Source: Algoriphagus hitonicola
Lineage (GTDB): Bacteria; Bacteroidota; Bacteroidia; Cytophagales; Cyclobacteriaceae
Reading direction: 5' to 3'
Assembly: GCF_900113375.1 (NCBI RefSeq)
Contig: NZ_FOPC01000003.1
Coordinates: forward strand, 124,001-188,000
DNA: 64,000 nt
Part shown: positions 33,309 to 41,124 of the stretch, in pieces
Layout of the letters: every line of letters begins with the position of its first letter
Position numbering within the stretch: position 1 is the first letter of the stretch
Notes under the pieces: model-generated
Databases searched by the model: none
What the model was told of the DNA's origin: nothing
What the model saw: the letters and a program-made list of their open reading frames with translations, nothing else
Translations under genes and position numbers: made by a program

Positions 33309-34364
33309 ATGACTTATACTATAAATGGTATTCAGCAGATTGGCATAGGAGTCAAAGACGCGGAAAATTCCTGGTCTTGGTACAAAAAAGCTTTTGGTAT
33401 GGATGTGCCGATTTTCAAAGACCGGGCAGAAGCCACCTTGATGACAGCCTACACCGGAAACTCGATTCAGCAGCGCTACGCGATTCTAGCTATGAATTTA
33501 CAGGGAGGAGGAGGTTTTGAAGTGTGGCAATATACTTCAAGGGTACCTCAACCGGCAGCTTTTCAGATTCAAATGAATGATTTGGGAATTTTGGGAATTA
33601 AGATCCGATGTAAAAATATCCTTCAAACAAAATCCCATTTGGAGCAATTGGGAGCGACTATTTTATCCGAACCATCAATCAGCCCATCTGGCGCGCTTCA
33701 TTTTTATGTTCAGGATCCATTTTCCAATTTATTTGAGTTGATTGAAAATGACTCCTGGTTTGCTCTGGATAATGGAATCACAGGTGGGGTATGTGGGGTT
33801 TTGATCGGCTGTTCATCCATCGAAAAAAGCCTTCCACTTTATCGGGATTTGCTTTTTCATCATCAAATCAAAGCTGATAAAACTGATCATTTTGAGGATT
33901 TGCAGAATTTGCCAGGCGGAAAAGGAAAATTCAGAAGGATAATATTGGCTAAAACATCCGCACCCAGTGGTGCATTTGGCCGATTGCTTTGTCATACCGA
34001 AATCGAATTGATCTCCTCACTGGATTCTTCCGGAAGGAAAATTTTTGAAAACCGATATTGGGGAGATTTGGGCTTTATTCATGTTTGCTTTGATGTCAAT
34101 CAGATGGATAAATTAAAAGAAAAAGCCGAATCCATGGGCTTTGATTTTAAGGTAGACAGCAAGGATAATTTTGACATGGGAAAAGCTGCCGGAAGATTCG
34201 CCTATATCGAAGATCCGGATCAGACATTGGTTGAGTTGGTGGAGACGTATAAGGTCCCGATTTTTGCGCCGTTGGGAATTTTCTTGAATCTCAAATCCCG
34301 AAAAAAATCTTCCCCATTACCCAATTTGTTTATCAAGGCTTTAGGCCTAAACCGGGAGAAATAA
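33309..34364 (+). CDS. Double VOC (glyoxalase/dioxygenase-fold) protein
   Basis: This 351-residue protein has two vicinal-oxygen-chelate halves: residues about 6-145 (GIQQIGIGVKDAENSWSWYKKAFGMDVPIF ... LHFYVQDPFSNLFELIE) and about 155-305 (GVLIGCSSIEKSLPLYRDLLF ... HVCFDVNQMDKL ... AGRFAYIEDPDQTLVELVETYKVPI). His and Glu ligands are visible in the second half (HVCF, LVELVE); the His normally found in the first strand is absent (GIQQIGIGV). The layout resembles ring-cleaving dioxygenases and glyoxalases. It is the last gene of the arsenosugar operon; a role with arsenic intermediates (compare the C-As lyase ArsI, also VOC) is inference. Confidence 0.75.
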   Translation: MTYTINGIQQIGIGVKDAENSWSWYKKAFGMDVPIFKDRAEATLMTAYTGNSIQQRYAILAMNLQGGGGFEVWQYTSRVPQPAAFQIQMNDLGILGIKIRCKNILQTKSHLEQLGATILSEPSISPSGALHFYVQDPFSNLFELIENDSWFALDNGITGGVCGVLIGCSSIEKSLPLYRDLLFHHQIKADKTDHFEDLQNLPGGKGKFRRIILAKTSAPSGAFGRLLCHTEIELISSLDSSGRKIFENRYWGDLGFIHVCFDVNQMDKLKEKAESMGFDFKVDSKDNFDMGKAAGRFAYIEDPDQTLVELVETYKVPIFAPLGIFLNLKSRKKSSPLPNLFIKALGLNREK

Positions 34365-34681
34365 GGAAATATGATTGTCCACTATGATGTCAGTAGCCTA
34401 ATTTTCTTTACTAAAAAAGACGGATCCGCCTCTGCGGACAGGTGTCAGATGTCCGATGACCGATGCCTGCATAAATCTATCATTTTCGCAGAATTTTAGC
34501 TGTTCAGTTTTGCTCCTGGTAAGAAAGCTGATATACATATAAGGTAATTTTTATGCTCTTTCTCCAGATCCATCCCATATCCCTACCTTTCTCTTTGAGG
34601 AATTAGGAGCCTGGGTCGTATCCTTTTATAATACCTATAAAACATTGATATTTAATCCAGTAATAATAAAAGTATTATCTT
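34365..34681. other. Non-coding interval after the arsenosugar operon
   Basis: This 317-bp stretch has no convincing reading frame. It contains a short hairpin TCCGC-CTCT-GCGGA (34425-34438), followed by a low-complexity run with repeated CCGATG units at about 34450-34467, possibly the trace of an intergenic repeat. No strong terminator was seen after the VOC gene apart from that short hairpin. Confidence 0.4.
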
Positions 34682-35704
34682 CTACTTCAACTTACTTTTA
34701 AAGGAAATGACTCCAATCAAATCCACCAAGCGATTGGCATATCCGGCTTCATTGTCATACCATCCGACGACTTTCACTAGGTTTCCTTTGGAGGAGGTAA
34801 GCGCAGCGTCGATAATACATGAATGAGTATTACCCAAAATATCCATGGAAACGATCGGGTCCTCTTCAACTTGAACTATGCCTCGGAGGTAGCCATTGGA
34901 AGCTTTAAGAAAGGCATCGTTGATGGCATCTGCGCTTGCCTGATGCTTGAGCTCGATAATCAGATCGGTCAGTGAACCATCCGGAACAGGAACTCGCATG
35001 GCAGAAGCTTCTATTTTGCCCTCCAAATTAGGCAGAATCCGGTCTAATGCTTTCCCTGCATTGGTAGTGGTTGGAATAATAGAATAAGCCGCCGCCCGTG
35101 CTCTTCGCAAGTCTCGGTGAGGGGCATCGTGTAGGTTTTGATCATTGGTATAGGAATGAACCGTGGAGGCATATCCTTTGATGACACCAAATTGGTCATC
35201 GAGGACGTGAACCATGGGAGCGAGGCAATTAGTGGTACAGGATGCATTGGAAACAATTTTTTCATCACCGGTAAGGATGGAGTCATTGACTCCCAAAACC
35301 ACCATTTTGATACTTTCATCCGGAGAAGGGGCAGAGATGATGACTTTTTTTGCCCCGGCATTCAGGTGTTTCTCGGCACCTTGTCGGGTGGTAAACCTTC
35401 CCGTACACTCTATGACCAAATCCACATTCATCGCCTTCCAGGGAAGCTTTTCTGGGTCTGACTGGGACAATAAATTCACGGACTGTCCTCCGACCAAGAG
35501 TTTCCCGCCTTCCAAAGATATCGACATACTCATCCGTCCATGGATAGAATCATATTTTAGCAAATGTGCAATGGCATGATTATCTGCTAGATCATTGATG
35601 GCGACCAATTCGAGCTCGGGATGCTCTAAAATCAATTTGGTCGTATATCGGCCGATTCTTCCGAATCCGTTGATAGCAATGCGTAATTTTGGATTGGTAT
35701 GCAT
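34682..35704 (-). CDS. gap: Type I glyceraldehyde-3-phosphate dehydrogenase
   Basis: This 340-residue NAD(P)-dependent enzyme starts with a Rossmann motif (RIAINGFGRIGRY). The catalytic Cys lies in SNASCTTNCLAP, and the later KGYASTVHSYTNDQ, LPNLEGKIEASAMRVPVPDGS and VGWYDNEAGYANRLVDL segments are standard. It oxidises glyceraldehyde-3-phosphate in glycolysis or runs in reverse. The residue after the second Rossmann strand reads NDLADN, as in NAD-preferring enzymes, but cofactor choice was not checked further. It appears monocistronic. Confidence 0.95.
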   Translation of the reverse strand: MHTNPKLRIAINGFGRIGRYTTKLILEHPELELVAINDLADNHAIAHLLKYDSIHGRMSMSISLEGGKLLVGGQSVNLLSQSDPEKLPWKAMNVDLVIECTGRFTTRQGAEKHLNAGAKKVIISAPSPDESIKMVVLGVNDSILTGDEKIVSNASCTTNCLAPMVHVLDDQFGVIKGYASTVHSYTNDQNLHDAPHRDLRRARAAAYSIIPTTTNAGKALDRILPNLEGKIEASAMRVPVPDGSLTDLIIELKHQASADAINDAFLKASNGYLRGIVQVEEDPIVSMDILGNTHSCIIDAALTSSKGNLVKVVGWYDNEAGYANRLVDLIGVISFKSKLK

Positions 35705-35825
35705 GAAATAAGGGTGCTTTTCAAAGTTTAAAAATAGCTAAAAGCAAGGGATTGTTATGAATCAAAATTTTAATTGCTTTAGATCAGGTTTTTAGATGCT
35801 ATTCAAAATAAATTTCTGTACCCAC

Positions 35826-35857
35826 TTTGCTATTCTAAAAGCAAGCCTCTATATTTG
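35826..35857 (+). promoter_or_regulatory. Bacteroidota-type promoter of tRNA-Glu
   Basis: TTTG (35826-35829), 20 nt, then TATATTTG (35850-35857) is a full match to the consensus. It lies 40 nt before the tRNA 5' end. Confidence 0.65.
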
Positions 35858-35897
35858 CACAACCTTTTGAAAAAGGACGTTTTTCAAGGTTTTTCAT

Positions 35898-35969
35898 GGT
35901 CCGTTCGTCTAGGGGTTAGGACGCATCCCTTTCACGGATGAAACACGGGTTCGATTCCCGTACGGACTA
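35898..35969 (+). tRNA. tRNA-Glu (anticodon TTC)
   Basis: The sequence folds as a tRNA: acceptor GGTCCGT (35898-35904) with ACGGACT (35962-35968, outermost pair G-T), D arm GTCTAGGGGTTAGGAC, anticodon stem CATCC/GGATG with loop CTTTCAC (anticodon TTC at 35931-35933), and a T arm CGGGTTCGATTCCCG. No CCA is encoded, which is common in this phylum. A hairpin terminator lies 71 nt downstream. Confidence 0.95.
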
Positions 35970-36039
35970 CTTAAATATCAGCTTAATAGGCTGATTAGCA
36001 GTATTTTTGTTTTATGGTTGTTAGTGGTTAAAGTGAACA

Positions 36040-36067
36040 AAATCCCGACTTCTGGTCGGGATTTTTG
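36040..36067 (+). terminator. Terminator downstream of tRNA-Glu
   Basis: A perfect 10-bp stem AAATCCCGAC (36040-36049) / GTCGGGATTT (36055-36064) with a 5-nt loop and a T run closes the tRNA unit. Confidence 0.85.
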
Positions 36068-36173
36068 TTTTTAAGGCAGCTGGTTTTTTCGATTTTTATG
36101 AATGGGTTTAGTACTTTTTCAAAAATGATTATTTTGCCAATTAATCATTAGCTCAAAATAACCTATGCACCTC

Positions 36174-39100
36174 ATGAAAAAACAGTACAGCATTCTTGCC
36201 GCATCGGCATTTTTGCTATTTGCCTGTCAAAAAGAGCCTACGGATTTGCGGATCAAAACCTTTGAAAAGTCCGCTCTTGAAAGTCAGGCCGAAAATGCCC
36301 GTTCGGAAATCAATCCTGTTTTAAAACCCGGATTGAAGTTGTCCGCTTGGGGAGTAGATTCCTTGGTTTTTGATCCGATATCTATTCATATTACAGATCA
36401 AGGCGATCTTTTTTATTCCCGCACCAATCGGCAAAAGAATTCCGAATTTGATATCCGTGGTCATCAAGATTGGGAAATCCGCTCCATCAGCCTTCAGAAT
36501 ATTGAAGATAAGCGGGAATTTCTACGAACTGAACTTTCTCCTGAAAGGAGTGAGCAAAATACTTGGCTTGAAGATCTAAACGGCGATGGGTCGCATGACT
36601 GGCGTGATATGACAGTCGAAAAAGAGCAGATTTTCAAGCTGCGGGATACAGATGGAGATGGACTGGCAGATTTCTCGCAAATGGTCGTTGAGGACTTCAA
36701 TGATGAAGTCACGGATGTGGCAGGCGCCGTGATGATGGGAGAGGAGGCACTTTACGTAGGAGTCGGTCCGGACATGTGGAGACTGGAAGACGAGAATGGA
36801 GATGGCCTAATGGATAAAAAGGAATCCATTTCCCATGGCTATGGCATTCATATCGGTTTCGGTGCACATGGCATGTCAGGACTGGAAATGGGTCCTGATG
36901 GCAGAATATACTGGGGAATCGGAGATATCGGTTTCAACGGAAAAGGTCCGGATGGAAAAGAGTGGAAATACCCCAACCGTGGGGTAATAGCCCGTGCAAA
37001 TCCTGACGGATCGGATTTTGAGATTTATGCGATGGGCGTGCGAAACACCCATGAGTTTGTATTTGATGCTTACAACAACCTGATTTCCGTGGATAATGAT
37101 GGAGATCATGCCGGCGAAAAGGAGCGATTGGTTTATTTGACTAATGGATCGGATTCGGGTTGGAGAATCAACTGGCAATTTGGGAAATACCGCGACCCTG
37201 ATAACAATACCTACAAGGTATGGATGGATGAAAAACTCTTCACTCCACGATGGGAGGAACAGGCCGCATTTATCACACCACCGATTGCAAACTACGTTTC
37301 TGGTCCTACAGGGATGGTATTTAACCCTGGAGCTGGATTGGGACCAAAGTGGAAAGACCATTTCTTCATCGTTGAATTTGTCGGTAATGCCGCCAACTCG
37401 GGGATTCATGCCTTTACCCTTGAGCCTAAAGGCGCAAGTTTTGAACTCAAGTCAACTGAGCGTATCATATCAGGAGTATTGCCTACTGGAATGGATTTTG
37501 GCCCAGATGGAAAGTTGTATTTTGCTGACTGGGTCGATGGCTGGGGAACCAAAAACTACGGTCGAATCTGGAAGTTGGAAGATGAAGAAGCTGAAGGTTG
37601 GGAATTACAAACCGATTCCGAACAGGAATTAAAAGCTGATTATGCCAGTTTATCCCCAGAAGAGCTGAAAACCAAGCTTTACCATGAGGATCTTCGAGTT
37701 CGTAGAAAAGGACAATTCGAGCTTGCCAAAAGAACTGAAGAGGGTCTTGAAATTTTTGAGGAAGTTTTGGCTGACGATCAAAACCAATATGCCCGGATTC
37801 ATGCCATTGTAGGCATTAGCCAAATCGCAAGAATGGGGGACATCAATCAGGCGGAGGCTTTGGTTCCTTATTTAAAGGATAATGATCCCGAAATCCGTGC
37901 ACAGGCTGCAAAGTGGCTGGGAGACATTCGATACGACAAAGCGGCAGAACCTTTGATCGAAAACCTGTCGGATGAAAATGCCAGAGTTCAGTTTTTTGCG
38001 GCCGAAGCTCTGGGAAGGACAAGTGAAAGTAAGGCTACAGAATCTTTGATAGAATTACTTGCCGCGAATAATGATGAGGATGCTTACCTCCGTCATGCGG
38101 CGAGTTTGGCTCTTGCCCGTATCGGAGATGAATCTACGCTAGGAAATCTCGCTAGCCATGAATCCGATGCGGTCCGAATGGGAGCAGTGATTAGTTTGAG
38201 AAGATTGGAAAGCCCTGAACTGGCAAAATTCCTCAATGATGAAAATGAGCTAATCGTCACAGAAGCAGCGAGAGCGATTCACGATGACTTTTCGGTTGAG
38301 GGCGCCATGCCTCAGTTAGCCGCTTTGCTGAATACCACTCCTTTCGATAATGAACCTTTAATGAGAAGAATTCTGAGTGCCAATCAACGGCTTGGAGGTG
38401 AGCAGCAGCTCAATGATGTGTTGACTTTTATCTCAAAAAACCAAGTTCCTGAAGCCATGAAACTGGAGGCTTTGGCCATCATAGGCACATGGACCAAACC
38501 ATCAGTCGTAGACCGGGTAGATGGACGCTATCGTGGTCCGGTAGAGCGTGATGGAAGTCTCGTTCGGGAGAAAAGTTTAGCAGCTTTAACAGCTACTCTT
38601 TCCAGCGGAGAAGCTGAAATCCGAAAAGCATCTGCTCAAGCGCTCGGTAAGCTTAAATCCACTGATGCAGCAGATTTGCTTTTGGCAAAAGTGAAATCCG
38701 ATCCAAATGAAGAAGTGAAAGTTAAGGCATTGGAAGCTTTGAATGCCATGGAAGCCGAAAATTTACCAGAAGCGATTACTGTTGCGATGAATGATTCAAG
38801 GCAGGAAGTCAGAGTTGGCGGATTGGCTTTACTTTCAGAGACTACCTTGCCAAAAGACCAAAAAGTTGCCCTTTTGATGGATATTATTCAAAAACGAACC
38901 AATCCAGAAAAACAACGTGCGCTGTTGACCCTTGGTGACCTGGAAGATTCTGATCAATTAACCGAATGGGAAACCATTTTTAGCGCTTTCTCAAGCGGAA
39001 ATCTACCTTCTGCCACTTGGGTGGAACTAGAAGAAGCTTTGGAAAAAACCGGATCGGAAACTCTGCAGAATAAATTTGAGGAGCTTTTGGCTGAAAAAGC

Positions 39101-39566
39101 AGGGGATCAAGAATGGAAAAAGTATGAGGGCGCTTTGGCAGAAGGAAGTGTACGAGCTGGTAGAAGTATTTTCTTTCAAAATCAAACTGCACAATGCATC
39201 CGATGTCATGCCTATGACGATATGGGAGGAAATGCCGGACCTAGATTAAATGGGGTAGCCAAAAAACTAAGTAAGGAAGAATTATTGATTGCTTTGGTCG
39301 ATCCCAGTGCCAGACTGGCTCCAGGATATGGTTTTGTAAGTCTTAAGTTGGAAAATGGTGAAGAAGTCAATGGAACGTTGATGGAGGAAACCGAAAATTC
39401 TGTGACTGTAAAAGTCGGCTCCGATCCAGAAAAGACATTTAAAACTTCTGAGATCAGTGACAAGAAAATTGCCGCATCCAGTATGCCCACCTTGGCGGGT
39501 AGGCTAAGCAAACGGGAAATCCGTGACTTGGTTAGCTTCCTGAGTACACTGGAAGGAGAACATTAA
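36174..39566 (+). CDS. Large PVC-type haem-binding lipoprotein: beta-propeller, HEAT repeats, cytochrome c
   Basis: This is a protein of about 1130 residues; ATG 36174 gives a direct lipoprotein signal (MKKQYSILAASAFLLFAC), with ATG 36165 as an alternative. Residues about 40-450 form a sugar-dehydrogenase-like propeller (WEIRSI, GLEMGPDGRIYWGIGDIG, GVRNTHEFVFDAYNNLISVDNDGDH, PTGMDFGPDGKLYFADW). Residues about 460-950 are HEAT-like repeats (ARIHAIVGISQIARMGD, RAQAAKWLGDIRYDKAAEPLIENL and others). The C-terminal cytochrome c domain has Cys1008-x2-Cys1011-His1012 (QCIRCHAYDDMGGNAGPRLNGVA). This matches membrane-bound dehydrogenase-domain proteins with HEAT repeats and haem, thought to oxidise sugars. 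The exact substrate is unknown. Confidence 0.85.
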   Translation: MKKQYSILAASAFLLFACQKEPTDLRIKTFEKSALESQAENARSEINPVLKPGLKLSAWGVDSLVFDPISIHITDQGDLFYSRTNRQKNSEFDIRGHQDWEIRSISLQNIEDKREFLRTELSPERSEQNTWLEDLNGDGSHDWRDMTVEKEQIFKLRDTDGDGLADFSQMVVEDFNDEVTDVAGAVMMGEEALYVGVGPDMWRLEDENGDGLMDKKESISHGYGIHIGFGAHGMSGLEMGPDGRIYWGIGDIGFNGKGPDGKEWKYPNRGVIARANPDGSDFEIYAMGVRNTHEFVFDAYNNLISVDNDGDHAGEKERLVYLTNGSDSGWRINWQFGKYRDPDNNTYKVWMDEKLFTPRWEEQAAFITPPIANYVSGPTGMVFNPGAGLGPKWKDHFFIVEFVGNAANSGIHAFTLEPKGASFELKSTERIISGVLPTGMDFGPDGKLYFADWVDGWGTKNYGRIWKLEDEEAEGWELQTDSEQELKADYASLSPEELKTKLYHEDLRVRRKGQFELAKRTEEGLEIFEEVLADDQNQYARIHAIVGISQIARMGDINQAEALVPYLKDNDPEIRAQAAKWLGDIRYDKAAEPLIENLSDENARVQFFAAEALGRTSESKATESLIELLAANNDEDAYLRHAASLALARIGDESTLGNLASHESDAVRMGAVISLRRLESPELAKFLNDENELIVTEAARAIHDDFSVEGAMPQLAALLNTTPFDNEPLMRRILSANQRLGGEQQLNDVLTFISKNQVPEAMKLEALAIIGTWTKPSVVDRVDGRYRGPVERDGSLVREKSLAALTATLSSGEAEIRKASAQALGKLKSTDAADLLLAKVKSDPNEEVKVKALEALNAMEAENLPEAITVAMNDSRQEVRVGGLALLSETTLPKDQKVALLMDIIQKRTNPEKQRALLTLGDLEDSDQLTEWETIFSAFSSGNLPSATWVELEEALEKTGSETLQNKFEELLAEKAGDQEWKKYEGALAEGSVRAGRSIFFQNQTAQCIRCHAYDDMGGNAGPRLNGVAKKLSKEELLIALVDPSARLAPGYGFVSLKLENGEEVNGTLMEETENSVTVKVGSDPEKTFKTSEISDKKIAASSMPTLAGRLSKREIRDLVSFLSTLEGEH

Positions 39567-39588
39567 TCCAGGCCAATATTTGAAAAAG

Positions 39589-39616
39589 AAAAAGCCGCTC
39601 GATTGAGCGGCTTTTT
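39589..39616. terminator. Bidirectional terminator
   Basis: A 12-bp perfect stem AAAAAGCCGCTC (39589-39600) / GAGCGGCTTTTT (39605-39616) with a 4-nt loop lies between convergent genes and can end transcription from either side. Confidence 0.9.
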
Positions 39617-39645
39617 CGATTTAGGTTGGTGGTTGTTTTTTTTAA

Positions 39646-41112
39646 TTATTGAATAGGAAGATCATTTCCTACCACGGCATTGGGATTGAGAAGGGGAATA
39701 GTAGATCCCCATTTAGCATTGATGGAGTTGATAAATTCGTTCGCAACAAATGCATGCGCACGGCCATTGGGGTGAATTCCATCAACTGAGAAACCTCCGT
39801 TTGGAGGAATGATGCTCGCTGTCAGAGACTGTCCTCCAGAATTCACCTGGCCTGCAAGAACTCGGTCAAGTAGGTCATTGACATCGACTAAAACCAATCT
39901 CTCTGAATTTGCCTGAACCGCACCTTCAATGATTGAATTAAATAAATTAATTGAATTCTGAATTTCCAATTGCTCGGAAGATGTCAACACAAAAGAATCT
40001 TCAACTGGAAAACTCACCCCACGGATCAATTGTGGATTGTCATTTACCGATTGCCCCAACGCTTGGGAGAGGGGAAGTGTTGCTTTATCCGAGCTGTTGC
40101 TTTGACGAATGGAAGGCAATCCAAATTGCGTGAGATCAGTCAGTGCTTCATCACTCATCAAAAAGCCATTTTGCCCAGCCTGAAACTCAACTGTTCTCAA
40201 GGCTCTTTCCTCAGCGGTGATAGCGCCCATAGCCTCCAACTGCTGGAGTCCACCGTTGTATTCCGCAAAATTACTATTGACAAAAGCAGCTGTCTGCGCA
40301 TCTAATGGCAAAGCATTCCAAGGAACGAGATTGAAATAGGGTAATACATTTAAATTCGGAATATTGGCCACCGCTCCTTTGGCTTCTGGCGATGCTTGAA
40401 GCAAAGCTCCGAGCACTGCAGAATACCGTCCTGTAAAATCTCCTTCTGAGGTTAGAATCGAGGGATTGGATGCGCCACCTACGGCATAACCCAACACGTC
40501 ACTGCTTCCCAGCCAAAGGGTGAAAAAGGTGCCACCATTGGCCAAAGCAGCCGCAGCATCACCAACAGGGGTAGAAGTCCCTAGATTGGAAGCAAATCGT
40601 GCATAAAATGGATTATATGCCGGATTTTGTGGAACATCCGGTCCTCCAGTCTGGGGAATCAACGCCAAACCCAAGGTCATATTGGGTACTGAGAAATTGT
40701 TCAAAGCAGCCTTATCTCCAGAATAAGGACCGGGTAATTCGCCCTGACCGATTGGAGCAGGGGCAGTCGAGCCATTTGATGTACGCAAGATTAATCTTCC
40801 CAAGGGAATATTGTTAGGACCGAAACCAAAGAAGCCATTTCCCGAATTAATATCTGGCACATTGAATTCTCCTCCGTTGATTGCTTTCATTTGCTCTGCT
40901 AGTTGCACAGCAAAGGAATTGCGCTGCCCTCTATTGTACAAAGCTCCATCCATAAAGCCGGCCGCGATTCCGTCACCTAACACAACCATTTTACTAAAAT
41001 CGGCACCTCCCGATGTGGGATCCACCGTGGGCGTTTCGGGAAATTCATAATTACAAGCCGCCAAAGAAATGGACATGGCAACAAGTGGTATATATTTTTT
41101 GAGATTTTTCAT
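39646..41112 (-). CDS. SGNH/GDSL-like lipoprotein with altered catalytic residues
   Basis: This 488-residue lipoprotein (MKKYIPLVAMSISLAAC region, Cys20) has an SGNH-hydrolase layout. The first block reads VVLGDGIAAGF, where the usual GDS Ser is Gly48. The third block GxND reads LGSSDVLGYA, with Ser204 in the Asn place. The last block DGIHP keeps Asp444 and His447. The nucleophile therefore seems lost or moved, so the protein may be a binding protein rather than an esterase. It is 12 nt downstream of a TonB-dependent receptor gene on the same strand, and the two likely act as an outer-membrane uptake pair. Confidence 0.75.
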   Translation of the reverse strand: MKNLKKYIPLVAMSISLAACNYEFPETPTVDPTSGGADFSKMVVLGDGIAAGFMDGALYNRGQRNSFAVQLAEQMKAINGGEFNVPDINSGNGFFGFGPNNIPLGRLILRTSNGSTAPAPIGQGELPGPYSGDKAALNNFSVPNMTLGLALIPQTGGPDVPQNPAYNPFYARFASNLGTSTPVGDAAAALANGGTFFTLWLGSSDVLGYAVGGASNPSILTSEGDFTGRYSAVLGALLQASPEAKGAVANIPNLNVLPYFNLVPWNALPLDAQTAAFVNSNFAEYNGGLQQLEAMGAITAEERALRTVEFQAGQNGFLMSDEALTDLTQFGLPSIRQSNSSDKATLPLSQALGQSVNDNPQLIRGVSFPVEDSFVLTSSEQLEIQNSINLFNSIIEGAVQANSERLVLVDVNDLLDRVLAGQVNSGGQSLTASIIPPNGGFSVDGIHPNGRAHAFVANEFINSINAKWGSTIPLLNPNAVVGNDLPIQ

Positions 41113-41124
41113 AGTTGGGAAATT

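Noticed and set aside
34420..34470. CCGATG repeat near the short hairpin as a CRISPR or mobile-element trace
   Set aside because: Only two or three imperfect units, no spacer regularity, no terminal inverted repeats.
35898..35969. tRNA-Glu as an attachment site of an integrated element
   Set aside because: No integrase, no 3' repeat of the tRNA end and no composition change nearby.
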